Positions 1-6,044 of a DNA stretch of 9,804 nucleotides are shown piece after piece. The position numbers and the translations under genes are program-made. The notes beneath the pieces were generated by a model, which saw only the letters and a program-made list of their open reading frames with translations, made no database searches and was not told the DNA's origin. Origin of the DNA: Leptolinea sp. UBA1437 (lineage in GTDB: Bacteria; Chloroflexota; Anaerolineae; Anaerolineales; Anaerolineaceae); the NCBI GenBank assembly GCA_002329625.1, contig DCTP01000130.1:3211-13014 (forward strand), read 5' to 3'. How positions within the stretch are numbered: the stretch's first letter is position 1; each line of letters opens with the position of its first letter.

Positions 1-1
1 G

Positions 2-121
2 ATCGGCTCTTGGCAACCGGCCGAATTGCCAATCGGTCAAAAATTTGGTGAAGTCAGTCCGCTGTTTAAGAAATTGGACGCATCGATCGTCGATGAGGAA
101 AGAGCCCGGTTAGGACAATAA
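2..121 (+). CDS. metG: C-terminal end of probable methionyl-tRNA synthetase (5' partial)
   Basis: This is an open frame entering from the left edge, 39 residues and a TAA stop. The peptide contains W-x-P-A-E-L-P-I-G-Q, then S-P-L-F-K-K-L-D, then a charged tail ending R-A-R-L-G-Q. Bacterial methionyl-tRNA synthetases that lack the extra C-terminal tRNA-binding domain typically end this way: a Leu-Pro-x-Gly segment, a Pro-x-x-Leu-Phe-x-Lys-Ile/Leu-Asp motif, then a short acidic and basic tail. That enzyme charges tRNA-Met in the cytoplasm. No catalytic motif falls inside the window, so the name rests only on this C-terminal signature. The gene is followed within 20 bases by a strong terminator and converges on the permease gene. 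Confidence 0.6.
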   Translation: MGSWQPAELPIGQKFGEVSPLFKKLDASIVDEERARLGQ

Positions 122-140
122 TCTCCGTAATAAAGAGTTA

Positions 141-182
141 AAAAATAAAAGGGTTCACCGAAAGAAGAGCCCTTTTATTTTT
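141..182. terminator. Bidirectional intrinsic terminator between convergent genes
   Basis: A perfect 13-bp inverted repeat (141-153 with 170-182) is extended inward by a G-T pair, a T-A pair and a C-G pair, leaving a 10-base loop (157-166). The GGG/CCC core is flanked by A-rich and T-rich arms. Transcripts from either side therefore end in a U-rich tract after the GC-rich part of the hairpin. It sits between the stop of the metG-like gene (121) and the stop of the permease gene on the other strand (193). Confidence 0.88.
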
Positions 183-192
183 AAATTCTATA

Positions 193-1368
193 TTACACGG
201 ACGGAGGATTGTATAACTCCGGATAAGGATCTTCGTTCCGAATTTTGCAAGTCACAAAATGCAAAGTCACTTTCAGCAGCCCGAGAATAGGCGCTGCCAA
301 CAAAGCGCCGAATAAACCGATCCTTTTGTTTAAAATCAATATGCCGATAATGATCAAAACCGGATGGATATCCAAAGCATGGCTCATTACTCGCGGAACG
401 ACGATGATGTTTTCTATTTGTTGAATCAGGATATAAGCGATAATCACGACTAACACCATCAGGAAATTATCCAACGGCAACCAATAAGATCCGAAAATCG
501 CAGCCGAAAAAATTGCCGGAATACAGGAGATAATGGGACCAATATTCGGAATGACTTCCAAAAATCCGGCTATGATCCCCAATGGTAAAGCCCAGTGCAG
601 TCCTAATGCCGTACATACTCCAAAGGTCACCATCCCGATAATCAGCATCAATTTCAGTTCACCCACAAAATAGCTGTTCCAAATATTTCCTAACCGTTTA
701 AGGAATTCATCGGTTTCGATCCGATAATTCTCCGGAAATTGCTTAACAATCCAGTCTTTCAGTTTCCAACCGTCCCTGCATAAATGGATGGAAATCATAA
801 TGGAAGTGACAATGGTCAGAAGTCCACCGAGAATTCTGGATATCAAATTTGCGGAAACCGAAATGATAGATTGCCAAGCCGAAGATATGTCCGGAATGAT
901 CGAAGAAATATTTAAATCTTCTATATCAATGGAATTCAACTTTCCGCGTAGCTCAATTAATGGAACGGATAAATCTACTTTGACATTTCCGATCCGCACC
1001 TCTTGAACTTCCAATTGGCGGATCATCCCTTCCAACCAAGAATCGATACTATTTATGACGGTCGGCCAATCGGTGTTAAGGAATTCTTGAATCTGACCGG
1101 TGATAACCGGAACAATCAAAACCAATAAAACGATAATAAGAATAATTAGAATCAGGTAAGACAGAATAACTGCAAACCCTCTTCCCATATGCAGTTTTCG
1201 GACAAAGAAATTTACCACCGGCGATAGGATATACGCGATAATCGCCACCGCGATAATCAGATTCAAAGTATCCTGGGAAAAATAAACAACAGCGCCTATA
1301 AAAATAATCAGACCGACTAAAGCCATGTACCGGATCGGACTACTCCACTGGTGATTATTTTCTTTCAT
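193..1368 (-). CDS. AI-2E / PerM-family (UPF0118) membrane transporter
   Basis: A polytopic inner-membrane protein of 391 residues from the chosen start. Hydrophobic segments lie near residues 12-30, 36-55, 65-88, 168-195, 236-257, 260-290, 300-320 and 334-370. A long soluble segment (about 95-165) separates the third and fourth, which is the usual plan of this family. Family hallmarks are I-P-N-I-G-P near 273-278 and G-L-F-G-A-L-L-A-A-P near 352-361. Members have been linked to autoinducer-2 export, to Na+(Li+)/H+ antiport and to other exports, so the substrate is unknown. A frame from TTG at 1383 overlaps the upstream stop but has no ribosome site. AGGA at 1375-1378 lies 6 bases before ATG 1368 and 3 before ATG 1371, so I prefer 1368. 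It is translationally coupled to the M23 peptidase gene. Confidence 0.88.
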   Translation of the reverse strand: MKENNHQWSSPIRYMALVGLIIFIGAVVYFSQDTLNLIIAVAIIAYILSPVVNFFVRKLHMGRGFAVILSYLILIILIIVLLVLIVPVITGQIQEFLNTDWPTVINSIDSWLEGMIRQLEVQEVRIGNVKVDLSVPLIELRGKLNSIDIEDLNISSIIPDISSAWQSIISVSANLISRILGGLLTIVTSIMISIHLCRDGWKLKDWIVKQFPENYRIETDEFLKRLGNIWNSYFVGELKLMLIIGMVTFGVCTALGLHWALPLGIIAGFLEVIPNIGPIISCIPAIFSAAIFGSYWLPLDNFLMVLVVIIAYILIQQIENIIVVPRVMSHALDIHPVLIIIGILILNKRIGLFGALLAAPILGLLKVTLHFVTCKIRNEDPYPELYNPPSV

Positions 1369-1379
1369 CATTTGTCCTA

Positions 1380-2552
1380 TCAATTGTTAAAAAAGTTATT
1401 CGGATTTTGAGGAACGCCGTTATATCGCATCTCAAAATGCAAATGCGGTCCAGATGAATTTCCGGTTGTCCCTACGCCACCGATTACATCCCCCGCAGCC
1501 ACATAGTAACCACATTGTACATTATAAGAATCCAAATGTGCATACAACGTTTGCCATCCGTTTCCGTGATCGATCATAACGACATTTCCGTATCCCCAAT
1601 CATTCCAACCGGCATATACCACCACGCCCGCGTCGGAAGCATAAACCGCGTTACCGGTTGAGCCGGCAATATCAATTGCTCGGTGGTTGGTTTCTTCGGA
1701 ATAGTTATATCCCGATATGCGAGTTTCAGTCGTCGGCCAGATAAACACACCGCTGCCGACCGGTCCGTCCATGACAGCCTGACAAGCTCCCGGTCCATAA
1801 ATGGAAGCTACCGCCGGATTTTCCCGAGTAATAAACGGAGCAGACCAGTTTATAAATTCACGGGATCCTCCGGGGACGATCAGCCATGTTCCGGGTGCGA
1901 TATTGGGATGACTGTAATCCCCGATAGTTGCCGGATCCAACCCGTTCCCTGGGTAGTTAATAATATCTTCCGGTGTCACTCCGTAAACTTCGGCGACGCC
2001 ATTCAACCCGTCACCGTCATGCCAATCATAATAAACCCCGTCTACCGGCAGAATATTTAATTCCATTCCCTCTACAACCATATGCGGGTTGTCAGCCAGT
2101 GTATAAGGATTCGCCCATAAAATCGTGCTGGGACGTAAGTTGAATTTTTCGGCGATCGACGTAACAGTATCCCCTTTTTGCACAATATATTTAATGACAT
2201 TCGTCCGCGCTTTTGCAGGTAATTCAGTGTCATTTTTGGTGCTCCGAAAAACACCTTCATTTAAAGGCTTTAATTCACCTTTCGGATAAGCCGGATCATA
2301 ATAAGGTAAAACCGCGCTTTGGTGGACCGGAGTAGCTCGGAGTGTTTTCTGAAGATTGACCGCATCCTTTTGCGAATCCTCCATAAAAAAGACGCCAGTT
2401 ACCCACAGTACCGTCCCGATTAACAAAATCGTAACCACTGCAGACCCTATTTTGAGAAGCCTTTCTCCCAACCCAGCTTGAATAAGCTTAAGCCAATAAT
2501 CAGAAATTGAGTTTTTACGATTTTTTTGTTGCGTCATTTTCTTTTGGATCAT
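1380..2552 (-). CDS. Membrane-anchored LysM-domain M23 (LytM-type) peptidoglycan peptidase
   Basis: 390 residues. A basic cytoplasmic start is followed by one membrane segment (about 35-57) and no lipobox, so the rest should face outward. After a linker comes a LysM domain (about 120-168, with Q-K-G-D-T-V) and a second, more diverged LysM-like module (about 172-227, ending G-T-W-L-I-V-P). The C-terminal M23 metallopeptidase domain spans about 268-388. Zinc ligands look intact: H290 and D294 in an H-x-x-x-D motif, and H372 in H-L-H-F-E. H339 (Y-A-H-L-D) and H370 are the expected catalytic histidines. It should therefore be an active endopeptidase that cuts peptidoglycan cross-links, held at the cell surface by anchor and LysM domains, and not a degenerate EnvC-like regulator. 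The ATG at 2552 follows GGG directly; an inner ATG six codons in is possible. The permease gene is co-transcribed behind it. Confidence 0.9.
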   Translation of the reverse strand: MIQKKMTQQKNRKNSISDYWLKLIQAGLGERLLKIGSAVVTILLIGTVLWVTGVFFMEDSQKDAVNLQKTLRATPVHQSAVLPYYDPAYPKGELKPLNEGVFRSTKNDTELPAKARTNVIKYIVQKGDTVTSIAEKFNLRPSTILWANPYTLADNPHMVVEGMELNILPVDGVYYDWHDGDGLNGVAEVYGVTPEDIINYPGNGLDPATIGDYSHPNIAPGTWLIVPGGSREFINWSAPFITRENPAVASIYGPGACQAVMDGPVGSGVFIWPTTETRISGYNYSEETNHRAIDIAGSTGNAVYASDAGVVVYAGWNDWGYGNVVMIDHGNGWQTLYAHLDSYNVQCGYYVAAGDVIGGVGTTGNSSGPHLHFEMRYNGVPQNPNNFFNN

Positions 2553-2598
2553 CCCAATTGATCCATCTTCTTAATTCCCTATTCTATTCAATTTTTTG

Positions 2599-2607
2599 AT
2601 CATAACA
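2599..2607 (-). promoter_or_regulatory. Candidate extended -10 promoter for the M23/permease operon
   Basis: Read on the minus strand the sequence is TGTTATGAT, an extended -10 (TG-n-TATGAT, one mismatch to TATAAT). The best -35 at 17-base spacing is only TTTTAT, in a T-rich tract. Transcription would start near 2592 and give a leader of about 40 bases before the ATG at 2552. No second site of this quality was seen in the gap. Confidence 0.42.
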
Positions 2608-2716
2608 TATTTCTGTTTCCTATAAAAAAATGATTTCCTAAAAATGTTTGTTATTTAGAAAAATTAGAAGAATCTTAATTTTTGATTCTAAATCGAATAA
2701 ATCATCAGTTCGACGC

Positions 2717-2722
2717 TATAAT
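2717..2722 (+). promoter_or_regulatory. -10 element (TATAAT) directly upstream of the chelatase gene
   Basis: A perfect TATAAT stands ten bases before the ATG at 2732. With the usual 6-8 base offset, transcription would begin at about 2729-2731, so the mRNA would have a leader of only 0-3 bases. The -35 region at 17-base spacing (2694-2699) is CGAATA, a poor match, within very AT-rich DNA that might act as an UP element. Confidence 0.55.
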
Positions 2723-2731
2723 AAGAGTCCT

Positions 2732-3826
2732 ATGACAGCAAATATATATCCTTTTACAGCAATTGTCGGGCAGGAACAAATGGTTCGTGCCCTTATATTA
2801 AATGCCATTGATCCGCGAATCGGTGGCGTTTTAATTCGAGGTGAACGCGGCACAGCCAAATCCACCGCTGCTCGAGGCTTGGCTGCCGTTTTACCGGAAG
2901 AAGAAGTGATCGCCGAATGCCGTTTCGGCTGTGATCCGGATGATGAGTTGCATTGGTGCACTGAATGTAAAGAACGAAAGGCAAAAGGGATTCCGATGAC
3001 TCGGATTCGTCGGAAGACACCGTTCATTAATTTACCGGTATCAGCAACCGAAGACCGCGTGGTTGGAACTTTGGATATCGAAAAAGCTCTGAAAACCGGC
3101 GAAAAAAGTTTTGAGCCTGGAATATTAGCTTCCGCCAATCGAGGAATCTTATATATCGACGAAGTGAATCTCCTTGAAGATCATGTCGTGGATATCTTGC
3201 TTGACTCCGCAGCAATGGGTGTAAACAGCATCGAACGGGAAGGCATCTCTTTTTCGCATCCCGCTCGATTTATCCTTGTCGGAACCATGAACCCCGAAGA
3301 AGGGGATTTACGCCCCCAACTTTTAGACCGTTTCGCGCTTTCCGTCGATATCCGCGGCATTGAGGATGCTCGAGAGCGTGTCGAAATCATGCGCAGAACA
3401 TTACGATTCGAAGATTCGCCCGAACTTTTTCAGGCGGAATGGCAAAAAAGTGAAGCGGAACTGACCGAAAAAATCGCATCCGCTCGAAAACGTCTGGCTT
3501 CGATCCGTTACACTTCCCGCGATCTGATTACCATCGCTTCGCTTACCTCTTCATTAAAAGTAGAAGGGCATCGTGCGGATTTGGTGATATTGAAAGCAGC
3601 ACGAGCACAGGCTGCTTTTGAAAATCATCCATTTATTACAGATCTGGATATTGCGATGGCTGCGGAACTGGCTTTACCTCATCGCCTGCAAAAAGGTCCA
3701 TTCAGCGAAAGCACCGTCGGCACGGATGAATTAAAGCAGCGGATTGATGAATTACACGGCAAAACTTCTGATAGTAACTCATTCCAATCCGAGAGCGATG
3801 CGGGTGACGAGGAAAAAAAAATTTAA
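2732..3826 (+). CDS. chlD: ChlI/BchI-type AAA+ chelatase ATPase (zero-frame product of a probable frameshifted chlD)
   Basis: 364 residues. The N-terminus P-F-T-A-I-V-G-Q-E is the classic start of magnesium/cobalt-chelatase ATPases. Walker A is G-E-R-G-T-A-K-S-T (37-45), followed by the ChlI-type insertion with four cysteines (C63, C67, C76, C79). Walker B is I-L-Y-I-D-E (139-144), and the arginine segment R-P-Q-L-L-D-R-F is at 194-201. The helical lid continues to about 320. The last 40 residues form an acidic Ser/Asp/Glu-rich tail, as in the linker of ChlD proteins. The ATPase ring powers insertion of Mg or Co into a tetrapyrrole by a large subunit. An in-frame TTG at 2648 would lie upstream of the promoter and adds sequence foreign to the family, so ATG 2732 is chosen. 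It has no clear Shine-Dalgarno sequence. The frame stops six bases after a slippery A-run. Confidence 0.9.
   Translation: MTANIYPFTAIVGQEQMVRALILNAIDPRIGGVLIRGERGTAKSTAARGLAAVLPEEEVIAECRFGCDPDDELHWCTECKERKAKGIPMTRIRRKTPFINLPVSATEDRVVGTLDIEKALKTGEKSFEPGILASANRGILYIDEVNLLEDHVVDILLDSAAMGVNSIEREGISFSHPARFILVGTMNPEEGDLRPQLLDRFALSVDIRGIEDARERVEIMRRTLRFEDSPELFQAEWQKSEAELTEKIASARKRLASIRYTSRDLITIASLTSSLKVEGHRADLVILKAARAQAAFENHPFITDLDIAMAAELALPHRLQKGPFSESTVGTDELKQRIDELHGKTSDSNSFQSESDAGDEEKKI
3813..3826 (+). promoter_or_regulatory. Probable -1 frameshift / slippage site: nine A, then zero-frame stop
   Basis: Nine consecutive A (3813-3821) are read in the ATPase frame as GAA AAA AAA ATT, then TAA (3824-3826). 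The heptamer A-AAA-AAA at 3814-3820 fits the X-XXY-YYZ form for tandem -1 slippage. After the shift, reading continues AAT TTA ACT into the VWA frame with no stop. RNA polymerase adding one A to the run would give exactly the same protein. Purine-rich GGTGA (3803-3807) and GAGG (3809-3812) just upstream resemble anti-SD-pairing stimulators, although GAGG is closer than in dnaX. I see no strong hairpin at the 5-9 base spacing typical of stimulatory structures. Confidence 0.72.
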
Positions 3827-4764
3827 CTTCCTCTGATCTGCAAAATCTAATTCCCCTTCAGGTGGCACAATATTCACAAGGGGGAGATTCGATTTTTAAT
3901 AACGCGGAAGCCAATTGGTGGGACAACGCGCAAAACCTCTTCTTTATCAATCCGGAATTACTCGACGAAAATAAACCCAATCTTGCTCAAAAAAAGAGCA
4001 GCGGAAAACGAAGTCATATTATTTCCAAAGATCGTCGCGGAAATTATTATAAAGCTCGGATTGCCGAGGATGCGGTTAATGACCTAGCGTTGGATGCGAC
4101 GTTACGTGCGGCGGCTCCTTATCAGAAATCGCGCAGAACCAATCCTTCCGACCGTTCAATTCTGATTAAACATCAGGATCTGCGCCGAAAAGTCCGTTCC
4201 CAACGGGCATCCGGCTTACTGCTTTTTCTGCTAGATTTATCTTGGTCCATGGCAGTCCGGCAACGGATGAATGCCACCCGGGGAGCCATTCTTTCTCTTT
4301 TGACGGATGCATATCAACACCGGGATCGGGTTGGTTTGATCACTTTCCAAAAGGACTCCGCCGAATTGGTGCTTCCGCCGACCTATTCCGTTACCTTGGC
4401 GGAAAGATCGATGAAAAAGGTTCAGGTGGGCGGGAAAACACCGCTGACCGCTGGATTATGGAAAGCTTACGAAGTCTTGGAACGGGAAAGAAAACGTCAT
4501 CCCGATGAGAATGCACTCTTGATTGTTTTGACCGACGGTGTCGGAAACATTTCGATGTTTGATAAGGCTCCGGAAGAAGAATCTAAAATCATTGCCGAAA
4601 AAATCGCCGCAGAAAACTTCCGCAGCATCGTTATTGATTTGGATACGCAAGACTTTGATCAGGGAATGACCAGAAAACTCGCCGCTCAGCTCAAAGCTCC
4701 CTGTTATCTGATTTCCGAATTGAAAGCGGATCGCCTGGCAAAAATTATCCGAAAAGAGATCTAA
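3820..4764 (+). CDS. chlD: ChlD-type VWA-domain part of the chelatase medium subunit (read in -1 frame after the A-run)
   Basis: Read from the slip site this frame adds 314 residues to the first 363 of the ATPase, a 677-residue protein of ordinary ChlD size. The bridging residues N-L-T-S-S-D-L-Q-N-L-I-P-L-Q precede V-A-Q-Y-S-Q-G-G-D. A basic linker leads into the von Willebrand A domain. Its MIDAS metal site is intact: D-L-S-W-S (D502, S504, S506), the threonine in G-G-K-T-P-L (T570) and the aspartate in L-T-D-G (D602). R-D-R-V-G-L-I-T-F also matches chelatase VWA domains. This domain couples the ATPase ring to the metal-inserting large subunit, probably CobN or ChlH/BchH, which is not in the window. 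The alternative is a separate gene starting at GTG 3862 (300 residues), but no Shine-Dalgarno sequence precedes it (TTCCCCTTCAG), so frameshift expression is favoured. Confidence 0.82.
   Translation, partial: NLTSSDLQNLIPLQVAQYSQGGDSIFNNAEANWWDNAQNLFFINPELLDENKPNLAQKKSSGKRSHIISKDRRGNYYKARIAEDAVNDLALDATLRAAAPYQKSRRTNPSDRSILIKHQDLRRKVRSQRASGLLLFLLDLSWSMAVRQRMNATRGAILSLLTDAYQHRDRVGLITFQKDSAELVLPPTYSVTLAERSMKKVQVGGKTPLTAGLWKAYEVLERERKRHPDENALLIVLTDGVGNISMFDKAPEEESKIIAEKIAAENFRSIVIDLDTQDFDQGMTRKLAAQLKAPCYLISELKADRLAKIIRKEI
3851..3885 (+). other. Possible mRNA hairpin just inside the VWA frame
   Basis: TTCCCCTT (3851-3858) can pair with AAGGGGGA (3878-3885) through 8 bp, one of them G-T, closing a 19-base loop. 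GTG 3862-3864 in the loop can also pair with CAC 3875-3877. The stem begins about 30 bases after the slippery site, farther than typical frameshift stimulators. It would bury the alternative GTG start. It may simply reflect codon content. Confidence 0.3.
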
Positions 4765-4771
4765 GGATCGC

Positions 4772-4789
4772 CGATCGGTTCTCCGATCG
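4772..4789. other. Hairpin after chlD, no T-tract
   Basis: CGATCGG (4772-4778) pairs perfectly with CCGATCG (4783-4789) around a TTCT loop, seven bases after the chlD stop. No T-run follows on either strand, so it is not a normal intrinsic terminator. It could protect the mRNA 3' end or be a weak or factor-assisted terminator. The gap 4765-4963 holds nothing else except the palindrome and promoter listed separately. Confidence 0.35.
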
Positions 4790-4857
4790 CGAACGGGAAC
4801 CTATCGAGATTCGAAATAAAGCATCCGAGATGAAAAAAACAAAATCAAATCATGTCA

Positions 4858-4869
4858 TTCGGATCCGAA
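4858..4869. other. 12-bp perfect palindrome upstream of the M42 operon
   Basis: TTCGGATCCGAA is fully self-complementary and lies about 47 bases upstream of the -10 element at 4917. It could be an operator for a dimeric regulator, but a single 12-bp palindrome in DNA rich in CGGAT and GATC words may be chance. Confidence 0.2.
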
Positions 4870-4916
4870 ATTTAGGCTGAGATTGGCGGAAAGCGTTAAA
4901 AAAGGAAATTGACGGT

Positions 4917-4922
4917 TATAAT
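4917..4922 (+). promoter_or_regulatory. -10 element (TATAAT) for the M42 peptidase operon
   Basis: A perfect TATAAT lies 41 bases before the ATG at 4964, so transcription would start near 4929 with a leader of about 35 bases. At 17-base spacing the -35 position reads CGTTAA, a poor match. A TTGAC at 4909-4913 is too close to serve as a -35. The gap of almost 200 bases after chlD supports an independent promoter here. Confidence 0.55.
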
Positions 4923-4963
4923 AGCTTTTGAATAAATCCTGTCGAAGAAATCTGGAAATATTT

Positions 4964-6040
4964 ATGGATGAAAAGACATCACTGAAAGAGTTTTTAAAAA
5001 GCATTATTTCACTTCCCGGAATTTCGGGATATGAAACGGCGGTCAGCTCAGCTATCGCAGCGAAATGGAAACCATTAACCGACGAAATAATTGTCTCACC
5101 GGTCGGGAATCTGTATGGGATTAAGAAAGGATTCCTTTCAAAAAACGGAAAGCCATCGAAACGAATTATGATGGCTGTTCATATGGATGGAATCGGGATG
5201 GTAATCGAACGGATTGAAAAAGATGTTCTTTACTTTGCTCCGATCGGTGGATTCGATCCGCGAATTCTCCCGGGACAAGAAGTGATTATTCATAGCCGAT
5301 CGGGTGATATCCAGGGAATAATCGTTCAACTGGCGCCACATCTTCTCTCCGAGCCGTTTACTGGTAAACCGGTCCCGTTGGATCAACTTGTGATCGATAC
5401 CGGGTTGAACGCGGAAGAACTGAAAGAGACCGTTCAGGCGGGGGATACGGTATCCTATGCCAATTTACCTTTTGAAATGCCGAGCGATTGCATCGCCGGG
5501 CATAGTTTGGACAACCGCGCATCGGTTGCGGCAGTTACGCAATGTTTAACCGAGTTGCAACGTTTTAACCATGCTTGGGATGTTTATGCCGTAGGTACCA
5601 CTCAAGAAGAAACCGTATTTCTCAGTCGAACGACCGTGAGTGATGTGAAACCGGACATCGCAATTGCGATTGATGTAACCTTTGCCAAGGGACCCGGTGT
5701 GGATAACTACAAAGGAAAACCGCTGGAGAGCGGTCCCTCCATCGGATTCGGAGCCAATATTCATCCGGTATTATTCAACCAGCTAAAACAACTATGCGAA
5801 CAATTGGACATCCCATATACATTGGATCCGCTCCCGCAAATGTCGGGGACGGATGCACACCCGATCCAAACCGCTTCGGGCGGAGTAGCAACCTGTCTTT
5901 TGAGTATCCCGCTCCGATATATGCACACACCGGTCGAAATGATCTCTATCAAAGATGTGATGCGCGTCGGTCATCTGATGGCGGAATACATTGCCAGATT
6001 GGATGAAAACAGTTTGGATTCCATAAAATGGGAGGATTAA
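4964..6040 (+). CDS. M42-family metallo-aminopeptidase, diverged paralog 1
   Basis: 358 residues, a dinuclear-metal cytosolic aminopeptidase of the M42 (TET / FrvX / YpdE / 'endoglucanase M') family. These proteases assemble into large tetrahedral particles that trim peptides. It begins with the family signature L-P-G-I-S-G-Y-E (17-24). Expected metal ligands are H73 (V-H-M-D), D183 (L-D-N-R), E216, D237 (A-I-D-V-T) and H321 (R-Y-M-H), with E215 as general base, so it should be active. It departs from its two neighbours in usually constant places: H-M-D-G rather than H-M-D-E, T-Q-E-E-T-V-F-L-S-R rather than Q-E-E-V-G-L-R-G, and G-T-D-A-H-P (295-300) rather than G-T-D-A-G-A. The frame is open back to TTG 4928, but GGA (4954-4956) seven bases before ATG 4964, and family N-termini, favour 4964. 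First gene of a probable three-gene operon. Confidence 0.87.
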   Translation: MDEKTSLKEFLKSIISLPGISGYETAVSSAIAAKWKPLTDEIIVSPVGNLYGIKKGFLSKNGKPSKRIMMAVHMDGIGMVIERIEKDVLYFAPIGGFDPRILPGQEVIIHSRSGDIQGIIVQLAPHLLSEPFTGKPVPLDQLVIDTGLNAEELKETVQAGDTVSYANLPFEMPSDCIAGHSLDNRASVAAVTQCLTELQRFNHAWDVYAVGTTQEETVFLSRTTVSDVKPDIAIAIDVTFAKGPGVDNYKGKPLESGPSIGFGANIHPVLFNQLKQLCEQLDIPYTLDPLPQMSGTDAHPIQTASGGVATCLLSIPLRYMHTPVEMISIKDVMRVGHLMAEYIARLDENSLDSIKWED

Positions 6041-6044
6041 ACCT

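Noticed and set aside
2648..2731. N-terminal extension of the chelatase ATPase from TTG 2648
   Set aside because: It would lie upstream of the likely transcription start, reads through the promoter, and adds residues before the conserved family N-terminus. ATG 2732 is preferred.
3826..3861. True pseudogene break or sequencing error splitting chlD
   Set aside because: Both halves are intact with all key motifs, the break falls exactly at a classic slippery A-run in a linker, and such shifts are known in chlD. A homopolymer error still cannot be ruled out from one sequence.
3862..4764. VWA protein as an independent gene starting at GTG 3862
   Set aside because: No ribosome binding site is present and the same frame is open back to the slippery A-run; kept only as the alternative to frameshifting.
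4829..4879. 16-codon small frame (M-K-K-T-K-S-N-H) in the gap after chlD
   Set aside because: Very short, with no clear ribosome site; expected by chance.
4928..4963. TTG start adding 12 residues to the first M42 peptidase
   Set aside because: The predicted transcription start is at about 4929, so this start would barely be in the mRNA; ATG 4964 has a GGA site and fits family N-termini.
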